NCBI GenBank assembly: GCA_036362985.1
Contig: JAYGXS010000001.1
Span: 52,128,061-52,192,060, forward strand
DNA length: 64,000 nucleotides
From: Ligula intestinalis
Taxonomy: Eukaryota; Platyhelminthes; Cestoda; Diphyllobothriidea; Diphyllobothriidae
Direction: 5' to 3'
Shown: positions 23,020-33,489 of the stretch, one piece after another
Position numbering within the stretch: position 1 is the first letter of the stretch
How the letters are laid out: the number at the start of each line of letters is the position of its first letter
The notes under the pieces: generated by a model
Database searches by the model: none
Told to the model about the DNA's origin: nothing
What the model saw: the letters and a program-made list of their open reading frames with translations, nothing else
Position numbers and translations under genes: made by a program

Positions 23020-24863
23020 GCAAATCTGCCAAACCAACTTAATAACCTTGTTTTTGAATCCGATGGTTCCATGCGTGTCTGCAGTTACTGCAAGGTGACA
23101 AACAACTCCGAAAATAAACTAAAAACCTTATCCCCTCTCGCGCATCAAAGATGTGTACAAAATTCGTATCTCGATATGAATCACGTATCCAGTCAACCTA
23201 CACTCAAACTCCTGCGACGCCACCACCATAAATAAGCCCCGGGGATTTGTTTGACATAAAGAAGTATGTGGAAAGAGTTCTGCTCGGGTTCATTTCGCTG
23301 TTTCATCGATAGTCGTTTAGACAACAGCCCGGACTGCATTAGTGCAGCATTTAAGAGGAAAAACAGAATGAAGCATCTAACCCCTGCCCAGTATCATACT
23401 GTTTCAATTTGCCTCGCCGAGCCCAGGCAAGAACACACTTACCCATCGAACAGACGCAAGCTGACTTCTCACAAAGCTTCCTCACTTTTATTCAGGTACC
23501 GTATAATGCTATATGACTCATCGTTTGCTGAATTTATGTTCAAGCGAAAGTTATGCGCACGATTCAATGTAGTCATTTAGCGTATGATAGGTTTAGTGAG
23601 ACGGAGATTTAGACGCGACTGGGCGCGCACAGCCGACTTCAGAACGTCGCATCTAAAGGAAGGGCCTAAACGCAATTGAAACATGAGTTGAACTTGTGTC
23701 CATGGTAACTTCACAATCTGAGGAACTACGTAGTAGAATTAGTCTTACAAGATAGAAGAACTATGAGACGACATTCGGTACGCGGAGAAGAATTCGAGAA
23801 GTCCGAACTGACAGCAATCCTTGATGATTATCCCGGTGTTGCAATGGCAGAAGAGCTACTGATTATATAACGATACTACCCTTTTCGGGTGGAGGAATAC
23901 AGTGCATGCTATCCGTACGGAGTCGCGGACTTCAATAGTTCGATCGTCGAGTTCGGCCATGTCCACCGCGTGCTCCAGCAGGCTGAAAGGAAACGTGATT
24001 AATTCCGTGCCGATTATTTTATAGTGATGCATCTATCGTACTCTCTCTCTCTCTCTCGACCCGTACCTGATATCACAGCAGTCAAGTAGACCGAAGGTGG
24101 AGTCAGGCACAGATGACTGGCAGGGCGAAGTCCACAACTCTGCTTACCTCCACGCACTTTGGTCCAGGATTTTAAAGCGAAAGCAAAATGATACAACCGA
24201 CGCACGGACCCCAGATGACACGCGTTGGACCACCATTTTTGCCGACAAACGGATTTGAAGGTCACGAAGGCGGTACCAGAAATCTGAGGTGCTGACTGAC
24301 CAAGCTCTAACCTACGACGTTTATCCGTGATATGTATCCCGCTATGTCTCCTAAGTAATTATCACTTTTGTTAGCTCCTGTGTTCGAAGCAGGTCTTGTG
24401 TGCAAGCAGCCTTCTGTTTTGTACACAAAACAAACGACACTCTTATACAGAACCAACAGGGATCTAAGGCAAAACGAAAAGCATATGGGCTGGGATACCG
24501 TAGACCCACGCCTCCAACTCTTTTCAGTTGGTCCTCACTGCCAACGCACGTCTGTGGTATGGAGTGCCTTCGACACGCTCGTATGCACAGCAAGATCAAC
24601 ACAATTTCACTAACGCCCGTACAACGAAACACTGGCAGTGGGGATATACATATTCTCACTGCGCAGTCACGTCAGTTCCTGCACTCGATCTCACCGCTTA
24701 CTGATTTAACTCAGAATTTCCATCGGTGTGAATATTGGAAATACGCAAAGTCCATCAACCCCGGACCCAATGCTTAATCTATTCCCTGCGAGGAAACGCG
24801 CTTTAACCAATGCACGCTAGGTCCCGGTTCAGGAAGTTGGCAACGTAGGGAATAAATCGGCTT
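23020..24863. other. Intergenic; CT microsatellite
   Basis: No conserved gene was seen. Open frames up to about 125 codons on both strands (for example 24400-24777) have no domain. A (CT)n run lies at about 24039-24057. Confidence 0.45.
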
Positions 24864-24960
24864 CCTGGTCTAATGGTTAGACTGTGATGGCCCCTTCTTA
24901 AGGCAACCCTTAGGGTAGCTTCGGCGATCTGTGACCCAGTTCTGGTTTACCTGCGTGCGG
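24864..24960 (+). repeat. Possible tRNA-Glu-derived SINE head
   Basis: CTTCCTGGTCTAATGGTTAGA resembles the 5' part of eukaryotic tRNA-Glu (TCCCTGGTGGTCTAATGGTTAGG) with a short deletion, including an A-box-like element. No good B box (GGTTCRANNCC) follows at the expected distance and no cloverleaf can be drawn. A tRNA-derived SINE fragment is possible but weakly supported. Confidence 0.3.
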
Positions 24961-25532
24961 GAACAAGTAGCTATTCTGTCGGAACTCGCTGGCGTTTCGA
25001 ATAGCAGGTATAGTAATGAGCTATGTACATGCACGTTTGTGGCAAACGGAGACGTCGATTAGGTCTAGTCCACCAACCCTTACACCAACTACCAGGCAAG
25101 TATAGTTCGTTACTGGAAGATGGTGAGTGCAAGAAGAAATACTGAGGCAGATGCCGCACAAATCTCCCCTCCCTATACGTCTAATTGATGCAAAAGCAAC
25201 TACTTTGCACTTAGAACAACGCCCTTCTTAATAGCACTAAAAGAGGAGTCATGTCCCACCCAGTTGTGCACTTGTTAATTACTCTCCAAAAAAGCACTGA
25301 TTGATCATGAGGGTAGAACTGCCAGGAATCCCATACACCAACATACGACAAGCCGCACGTTTTAGATTGGGCTTCCAAAACCGAAGTGCCAACTCACACA
25401 AAAATAGTTTGCGCCTTTCCTTCTGACTGATTATTTGCCCTTTCTCTCAAATTTTTGTTCGAAGTTCGTTTCATACCGCTCCCTTATGCAAATATAGAAA
25501 GCTGATATTATTACACATGAAATTGCAGTCGG

Positions 25533-25538
25533 TTTATT
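25533..25538 (-). promoter_or_regulatory. API5: Candidate polyadenylation signal of API5
   Basis: AATAAA on the - strand lies about 160 nt past the API5 stop codon. Position and sequence fit a polyadenylation signal, and no transcript evidence is available. Confidence 0.45.
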
Positions 25539-25696
25539 CAGCCAATGACGAAAATTACACAGAACCGGTTCGAAAAGTCTCACATCCACGGCGTCGGTAT
25601 GGAGTTACTGCTGTACAAGTGACTACCTCCAAGGGTTGGCGGAGACTAAAACGAAGGCCACAAAAGTATACAAAACAGACACACGATCCCCATGAG

Positions 25697-28600
25697 TCAG
25701 TACATACGACCGCGGCCGGGTCGACTATTGTCAGAAAATCGGCGTCCCTGGAAGCCTCCTCTCGCGCCACTCCGTCCGCCAGACCACCTGCCAGCCGGCG
25801 TCCGGTATAAGGTGCGTTCGGTGCGACCGGTCTTAACAGTGTCCTTGGACTGGTCAGCGAGTGGAATAGGGACTCGTTTTTCGCCCGGTTTAACCGTTAC
25901 CGGTATTTTCTTCCAAGATGGCATCATGGCGGATATGTCCAGATTTGGGCGATTTCGGAAGAACAGGCGCAATAGGGTCTCTATATTTGACAGCGCCTGA
26001 AAATATGAGAAAAAATCGGTGAATAAACAGATTGACATACTTTAATTCTATATGTTGTATAAAAAACTGAAAAATGGCACCACTTTGGATACGCAGTCAA
26101 CGCCAAAAATTGCTTCAAAAGGCTGAATTCCTTTTAGGGGAAGCACGATGCGCGAACTTCCCGACTTCCCTTGAAAGCCTGAAACAGGCTAGGAGCAACT
26201 GAAAAATTCAACGACCAACAAGATGGATATTAAGGAAGTCAAGATAGGCGAACGAACGTTTTCGATTAATTCATCATCAGGCATGTACAACAATATTAAG
26301 GGGGCAGAGTTAGCAAATGTTTTAGCAACCAATCAGTGGTAACGAGATTATTCAACAGTATTTTTCAATTGGTATGCCGATAGGATATTTAAAGGAATTA
26401 CTCCTCCGCTGCACGTCAAACGAGCAATTCAGCTTTAATGAAAATTTTTACCGCCAAATCGATGGTGTAGCGATGGGATCACTGCTAGGAGCTCTTTTAG
26501 TTGATGCCTTCATGGGAAAACTGTAAAGCGACAAACTTTCCCCTATTATAAAGGACCTTCCTTCCTATGCTAGATATGTGGACGATATATTTGTAGTAAC
26601 AGATGGAATTATTGAGTTGGACACTTTCTTAGCTAAAGTGAATTAGGTGCACCCAACTTTAACTTTGACTCTAGAAAAATGCAGACAATGCCTCCTTTTT
26701 CTGGACGTCCTTCTTAGCAGAAGGTCGGATGGAACAATAAGTAGAGGTGTATTTCGCAAGAAAACCTGGACAGGGCAATACACTAACTTCTACTTGTTTG
26801 TACCACTAAGTCAGAAACGAGGCCTAGTCCACTGCCTCACGAACCGAGCCAGGACAATATTTTCTCCAGGGACACTGGAGAAAGAACACGTACTTATCAA
26901 AAACACCCTACAAGAAAATGGATTTCCCGAGAAGTTCATCAATAAGTTTATGGAAGAAGTCCACCAAGAGGAAGTACCGACGGCTGAGAAGAAAACCTTA
27001 TTTCTTACATTTCCAGTTCAAGGGGTTCAAGCAAGCGAACTTCTACAGCTTCGCCTGAACGCTGCAATCGTGCAGATGTATCCAGCATCTAAGTTAAGAT
27101 TAGTACTTTCAAGCACTCTACTTTTTTGCCTTGAAAGCAAGGAAAGACTCCGGTTCCAGACCTCATCAATGTGCATCTACAACTTTACATGCTCTTGTGG
27201 GCAGTTTACATTGGTCGAACAACTAGGCGGCTATCCAAGCGCATGCGGGAACAGCATCCTGCTTGGCTAAGTAGGGGCAAGGTAAAGTCAAGATCTAGCG
27301 TGATTTTGGCTCACGTGGTTGACAGCGGTCACTAGGTAGACGTAAACCAAGCGTTTATAATCTTGTATAAAGTGCCAGCGACACACTCCAAGTTCCTGCA
27401 TCAACGGATACTTGCGACGACTTCTAACGTCGCTATACGACTAACAAACCAGATCTTGTGTGCGCAAAAGGCACCCGTAGTGGCCCTTCGGCTCCCTTGG
27501 CCAAGGAAAAATTCAACATCCGTCCGCACACCTATCATGCCGCGAGACGATGAGCAGTGACAGCTGGTGTCAAGACGCCGCAAAGCGACGAGGAGATGGC
27601 CGGCTGATATGAAATAATTGTAGGACACATCCCTCCTCCCCCCTGCCCTTTTATTCTCTTAACAATCCCCCCCCCTACCCCCTTAATTACCGCTGAATGG
27701 TTGGTTAAACTTTTTTTCTAACTCTGCTCCCTTTATATTATTGTACATGCCTGATGATGAATTAATCGAAAACGTTCGTTCGCCTATCTTGACTTCCTTA
27801 ATGCTTACATGAGTATCATCGCTAAACTTAAAAAATCCAAGGTGGATTTTCTAATCTAAGTAAACTGAAATCCAAAGAGATCGTTTTCAAGGAGATCAGA
27901 GGAAGGTTCACTCATAGGTAAAATCGTATTTTAATGGAGCAACTGAAATTCTTCTTAGCTAGGAACTTGCCAACGTATAAAAATCCGGGCGAAAAATTGT
28001 CTAACGTGATATAAGGAGACTGGTAGAATATGATTTCTGGAGCGTATGGGGAGACTTCCAACTGTGCTCAGAGGAACGTCACGTCAAACAGCTTTCGACA
28101 GGCGATTTTCGTAATGTTGGCGAAAACCGGGTCGGCCAGAAAACTTGTCATTTCGAGATTTACGTTTCCTTGAACTTGAACTGTCGATCGAGGCCATTCT
28201 GAAGACTGTGGAAAAGTACTACTCCTCTGTTGAATTTGTCAGCCCCAAAACACACGAATTAATGAACATTATGGCAAATTGAGCTGCTGTCTAAAATCCT
28301 CAGTACGGTATTCGAGACGGCCCAAACGACAACTTATTAAAAAGATCTTGCTCCCAGATTCACTTGATAGTCTCTTAGGTGACCGAATAGTGGTTATGAT
28401 CCTTGTCAAGGAACAGCAAGTTCAACCACCAAATTGTTTTATTCCGAATAAGTTTCACTTAATATTATTAAAATATCTGGGCACCACACCTGCGAGCAGG
28501 TACCTCCTAAAGAAAGCTTATTCTTTTATTGCACCAGTCTTCTAAACTAATGTGTAATTCGTGTACCTAGGCTTATGGAAGCACAACGGACTACCTCACC

Positions 28601-31600
28601 TTCAAACCACCAATGATCTTAGTCAGGCACCGACTTAAAGAAAAGTGTGCTTCACAGAAAAGCAAACATCCAGCTTGTTTACCGGGGAGGATGACAAAAC
28701 AGCTGCGTTTAACTGGAAGTGAGTGTTAGCAGTGGTGCTTATTTCATACAGCGACTACTCGCGAAGGAATAAGCCAAACACAATTCTCGAGAAAAATTGA
28801 TGGGTGTAATGAGCGGCGGATTTAGTTTTGTTGAGTTTCGAAAGGAAAACGGAACAATTGATGTTCAGAAACGAATTCAAGGAGCCGTGAATTTTCAGTG
28901 TCAACGATAAATATAAATTTGAGAGAGTTACGTATATAACGCCTTGCAGTTGGCAAGTGCGCACAAATCGTTTTTGTTTCCCTGGGCAACGTAGTGCAAT
29001 CAATTATAATTGTGGTGCCTAGAAGCACAACTTGGACACTGTAAAGCCACTTAACTTATGGCAGTGGAACATTTAACCGGTAGTGAAAAGGTTTATGCGA
29101 GTGTTAAATGGCGAATTAACATACAATTGTTTAAATTTCAAACGTAAAAAACTATAAATGTTATATGATGAAAAATTACTGTTATGTATTAACTTGTCAA
29201 GGTGTATGGAATTCCTGAAATTTGCAAAGCTGGTGTTGCGTTGTAACTGACGGTTTCTTTATTCAGCACAATTGAATGTAGCCAAAAGTAATCAATGTTT
29301 AATGAGCTCCGAAAATTCTACGGAAGACTTAAAACAGTCCCCATACAAATTTGAAGGCGAAGTTGTAGTTCTTCCGCTCACTTTAGTTAGGTTGGGTTTG
29401 ATTAAAAGTTGTGGATGAGAGGTTCTCCTGGCTTAAACTATGAATATATGACTAATCCTTCGATATTTTAACTGACACGTTTGTGAAGAACTCGACAACC
29501 CCAGTGGGAAGCGAAGCAACGGCAGCAAGGTCATAGACTCAGTTCAGACGACGTTCTAGCCGCCCAAACTATTTATTAGCGAGGTAGTGGGTGTTTGTTT
29601 GATTGAGTAGACTGCTAACAGTGCACTGGTTGAGAGAAAGGGTGGTTGCCCTCATAATGCTGAATAACTTCGACATCAGTTTCCCTGCAGATAGCTATAT
29701 AATAGAACCAGGAAGTGTGTTTTTACTCAACTTATTTTTGAGGGCAAGTGCAATTTTTCGAAAGTCTGAGTTAGTGAAATGTGTGGCCGTTTCAGTTGCT
29801 CCTTTTTAATAACAGCATATGTGGCACCTACACAGCAATCCGGGGTTCATTAATTAAGGTCGTTGTTTTTCAATTGTACGCTGTAGCCTCGTCAAGAAAT
29901 ACGGATGTAGGTGAATACATAGCAGTTCCCCTAGTTGATCGCAGTATCCCTGTGCGAATGAGAAGTCAGTTGCTACAGTCTAATTTTTGGAATCCGTTAC
30001 TATTGTCGGAAACACTGAGAAGACATCGGCGGGTACCATTATTCCGTACGCCGCAGGCGCGATTCATTGCAACATGGTTAGAAACCCCATAGAGCCTTTC
30101 AATAAACTTTTCCAGATGTTCGCTAATTAACGAAGTTGTGGAATAGCTAAATAGAAATCATGTAGTTAGGTCCGCCAATTAACAATATTGTTGACCGCAG
30201 CTGAACGTCAAGGTTACGAGCTTCGAGAAGTACATAGGTTCTTGTGATTGACCGTTCAGTTCGCCTTCAGGTTTGGAAATGATAATATTTCCTTCCTCGT
30301 AAGGTGTTTCAATAATTGATTGAAGCTGGATTTTAGTGAGGCTTTGAGGTTGACTACTTTTTTTACCAATGGGAACCACTTTGCAGTACAGTATGTTGCG
30401 TTCGAAATTGTGGTTAATTATGCTTCGCGTACAAGAAGAATAAAAGCGTATGAAAAAAATATTTTAGACCACGTGTTTTGACTTGTATCCCGTTCCCAAA
30501 TGAATGCAATGAACCGATAAAAATGTATCGAAAGCCTACATTTGCTCGCCAGCGGCTCTTGAATTTTTGATTAAAATAATTTTGATAGTTTTCAGCGCTT
30601 TTGTGCCTTTAATTCTCCACGTGATATTACCAAGACATTCGTTTGGCCCTTTAAGGTCTGTACCTTCTGTGGAACGGATGAAAGTCAGGCTTGCAATCAA
30701 GTATTTTTGAAATTAAAATTGAAAGGACCGTGTCATTCCCCTGTACGGTACGTTTCTATTAGGTCCCAAACACATATTAACGATGCTAAATACCGCTCGG
30801 TTATGTCGGTTCGTTGAAAAATTGAAAATTATTCCGTCTTTTTACGTCATCCAAGTACTGAGACTGAGATGAATGTCCGATTAGAAATCTAAGCAGGTGC
30901 GCTGAGGGTGATACCAGAAGAATACCATAAGCTGCGCTTTAGAAAGCAGGAATTTCAAAAGTAATTTATACTACCTATGCTGAGACAATTAGTAAGTTAC
31001 AGTTAAAGCAGCTATGAACCGAACCCAGATCATGGACACATATACTGACCCATCAACAAAACTTATCTGGAAATATGACAATTAAACGTTTTGTCCTTAC
31101 AATCTAGAAAAGCGCTGAAATTCGTTTTCATGCCTTTTTATTCCGACTTCATATGCACGGTCGAAGCAATGCTGGTAAGTTGACTTGTAAAAGAAAATGA
31201 CGAGAACCTTATACCGTTTTGTCGTATCTATTGCCAAAATGACCAAATAATTGGTTCAACACAATATTCACAAAGAATAAAATTGGGTAGCACAAAGTTC
31301 TAGTAGGCTGGGTAGCATATTTCAAGCGAGTTGGTTTCCGAACTCGCAAAAAGGAGGCCTTAATCTTCTTCCTACGGCAATCATTTATTGAAATATACGA
31401 ACACACTCTAAATGTGATATATCGAGAAGGGAGTGATACGGATACGATTTAAAAGGTATCTGTTATACACGTGTCCTAAAACGCGGGATAAAATTGGTAA
31501 ATGAGACATGTATCCAGCAGGAGTAAAATTTCGTGCCAACATACCCAACTAAGAACCGGCCACTAAAATAAGGACGCTGACGCTTGTTTCCTTTGCTGTG

Positions 31601-33259
31601 ACGATAGACAAGTGCAAATAGGCCATTCTTATAGTTATTAGCTTAAAAGACACAAACCTAGAAACATTTATCGAGTCATGTAACACAACTTCGAACGGCT
31701 GTCTCGATGTACTAACGCAGCAACCGAGGCCCAGCCATAGCACCTAACTTTGTATAACATATCTGTTGTAAATGAATACAACTCACTGAGTTACCTGTTT
31801 TGCTTCCTCTGCTACAGATTCCTGTGCAATTTCTTCTAGCTTCAGTAGTTCTTCTGTAGCGGATAATATATTCCGGCGGTGCAATTGTATAAGACGAGCC
31901 AAATACTGCAATTTTGGTCGCAGATTTCGAACACGGCTGGCAGCTTCAGGGATGCTCGCAGAATCGCCACTTGAAGGGTCAGTGAAATCCAGAAAACTGG
32001 GTAGTAACTTTGATAGATTAACAATAGAGAAAAGCAGACATTCGATTTCGAGAATGTTCAAGTTAGATACTTGTTCGGGGATTAAACTCTTCGTCGACTG
32101 ACACTCTCCAGATCCAGCATTCGGTTCAACGATAGATGAAAGAGCAAGTAATGGATCCTCAGGCACCGTTGGCAAAGAACTCAGCAGTAACGAATGCAAG
32201 GGGCATAAAAGCTGAGCCCCTTCAGCCTCGGAACATGACAAAAAGGCATCGCCCGGGTGCATAGAAAACTCTGTTAATACACGGAGAATGCCACGTCGGT
32301 CAAGCTCGCTACTGATTGGTTCGAAGTAGGGTATAACTTTTTCCAGTGTGTACTTTAAGAAGGCACCGGCAGTCACGTTTTTCTGAAGCATGAAGCGTAA
32401 AATTTAAAATGATTACCGATAAAAACCGCACTGCCTGTCTGCCACTTTCACGAACCTGTGCAAGACAAGAAGCGTCTTGCGGATCAAACGATGGTACCGC
32501 CTGCACTACCTGAGTAGTAATCATATTGACGAGTTTTTGACGTCCGGGTACAGTAGACATACATTTGAGCGATGAAAGTACCGTTATGAGCAGAATAAAT
32601 TCATTCTCTGAAACATCAAGCAGAACCTTGTTTGTTTGTTCTAGAATAAACTCCTCCAACTGATCGTCTAGCGACTCCTTCGGAAGGCGCTTTAGATATT
32701 GAGCCAAAAATTTGAGGATGTGGTCTCTGGGTGAGCCTGAATTATCAGCAAGCATTTGATTAAAAATCCCTGTTAATGTGTTTTTTGGGTCAGCCAATAA
32801 CAATCCAGAGAGGGCAAGTGCAACTACGTGTGATTCCTGGAACTGCTAGACACTTGATATGAACAAAGGCATACAGAATGGTCGTCGGTAGCCAGCATCT
32901 GCACGAGGACGTCAGCGACGCGAGACGTAAAGGCCGGCTCCTGTTTGCATATGGATTGTAAATCTTGAACGGCTTGTTTACGTATGGCAACGTCCGGGTC
33001 ATCACAGAGATCGAGCAGACAGTTAAAGCTTTCTTCCTCTAAATTCTTAAAGCGTTTGAAAAAACGGCCAATGAACTGGGAAGACAGTCTTTTTTCCTTA
33101 TCTCCTCCTTTAGTGCCACCAAGAATCGTAGTGAACGCTTCGACTTTCTACGAAAAAAATAAACGCTGGAAAGAAACATGCCTTGGGCTCCTCGGTAGAA
33201 TCACTCGATATGACGTCAAAGCATTTGTACAGCGCATCCACGCCAGTACCTTCACTCAT
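25697..33259 (-). CDS. API5: Apoptosis inhibitor 5 (API5/AAC-11), 5 exons
   Basis: Nuclear HEAT/ARM-repeat protein that protects cells from apoptosis. The exons are 33182-33259, 32875-33147, 32417-32842, 31795-32382 and 25697-25996, giving 554 aa (human about 524). All junctions are phase 0. Recognisable blocks are VDALYKCFDVI at the N terminus, LGGTKGGDKEKRLSSQF in exon 2, SGRQKL-type PGRQKLVNMI and LAQVRESGRQAVRFLS in exon 3, KLQYLARLIQ near the end of exon 4 and the RGG-like tail GGRSGARGGFQGRR ending GRGRMY in exon 5. Exon 1 ends in a GC donor (AAG|GCATGT); no GT donor preserves the frame. Exon 4 runs through its donor into a stop after only three codons (CAG|GTAACTCAGTGA), so an unspliced form would lose the 99-residue tail. 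The final intron (25997-31794) hosts a Penelope-like element. The frame is intact throughout. Confidence 0.93.
26231..26313 (-). repeat. Left inverted terminus of Penelope-like element
   Basis: From TAAGGAAGTCAAGATAGGCG to GGGCAGAGTTAG, this is the reverse complement of 27719-27800 with only a few differences. Read on the - strand it carries the same CTGATGA...GAAA core as the right end. Inverted or tandem pseudo-LTRs are known for Penelope-like elements. Confidence 0.85.
27719..27800 (+). repeat. Right inverted terminus of Penelope-like element
   Basis: This is the partner of 26231-26313. It runs from CTAACTCTGCTCCC to TTGACTTCCTTA. Confidence 0.85.
27741..27790 (+). ncRNA. Hammerhead-ribozyme-like motif in Penelope terminus
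   Basis: The core CTGATGA at 27750-27756 is followed 10 nt later by GAAA, then by AACG-TT-CGTT, which forms a perfect 4 bp stem III with a 2-nt loop and leaves a TTC-type cleavage triplet. Two base pairs of stem I (GC/GC) are visible next to the core. Stem II is poor (T opposite C at its base), so activity is doubtful. Hammerhead motifs are an established feature of Penelope pseudo-LTRs. The same motif lies on the - strand at the left terminus (about 26241-26291). Confidence 0.45.
27801..31794. other. Remainder of API5 intron 4
   Basis: About 4 kb of AT-rich intronic sequence between the Penelope-like element and API5 exon 4. Open frames are short. A 66-codon - strand frame at 30179-30379 has plausible composition but no recognisable relatives or neighbouring splice sites that I trust. 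Nothing else is called. Confidence 0.5.
32383..32416 (-). other. API5: 34 bp intron 3 of API5
   Basis: GT-AG intron (GTAATC donor, ATGCTTCAG acceptor) joining RQAVRFLS to KNVTAGAF, in agreement with the family pattern. Confidence 0.9.
32843..32874 (-). other. API5: 32 bp intron 2 of API5
   Basis: GT-AG intron (GTATGC donor, GTCTAGCAG acceptor) joining ATDDHS to FQESHVV. It is the shortest intron in the window. Confidence 0.85.
33148..33181 (-). other. API5: 34 bp GC-AG intron 1 of API5
   Basis: The donor is AAG|GCATGT and the acceptor TTTTTTTCGTAG. Splicing joins EEPK to KVEAF, matching the API5 family across the junction. The only nearby GT would break the frame, so the non-canonical GC donor is the best reading. 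Confidence 0.8.
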
Positions 33260-33489
33260 TAGGCAATGAGGTTACTATGGATAACACCTATTCACTAAGG
33301 CTTCAAGAGCGCGAGTAAATCTCGTAATAAGTGCAAGTGGTTGAGCCCATTAAAACAAATGCATATGATGGAGCTGGCTTCATCCTCTTATGGTGGTTAA
33401 ATTTCAAGTTCAATATATTTACGAAAAAAGGGCCCGAGGCCCCGAGGAGTCATTTCAAAGATAGTTCAGGACAACAAATAAACTTAAGC

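Larger units (their letters stand above)
26231..27800 (+). mobile_element. Penelope-like retroelement, 5'-truncated and broken
   Basis: The coding part on the + strand starts inside the reverse transcriptase. It includes YRQIDGVAMGSLLGALL, the catalytic YVDDIF at 26575-26592 and LEKCRQCLLFLDVLL, then a long open frame (26647-27270) leading into a GIY-YIG endonuclease. The endonuclease motif YIGRTTRRLSKRMREQ lies near 27210-27258, one frame off from the preceding frame. Stops at 26524-26526, 26644-26646 and about 27333 plus the frameshift make it non-functional. Terminal sequences are inverted repeats of 82-83 bp. The element sits inside the last intron of API5 on the opposite strand. Confidence 0.85.

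Noticed and set aside
24039..24057. CT run considered as a promoter GAGA-type element
   Set aside because: It is a plain microsatellite with no adjacent gene start.
27801..28560. Sequence right of the Penelope element considered as the N-terminal part of a second tandem copy
   Set aside because: Broken frames contain a few helix-like stretches but no recognisable Penelope N-terminal motif.
30179..30379. 66-codon - strand frame in API5 intron 4 considered as an additional API5 exon
   Set aside because: A faint resemblance to an API5 VTLSW block did not extend. The true last exon at 25697-25996 fits the family and the phase far better.
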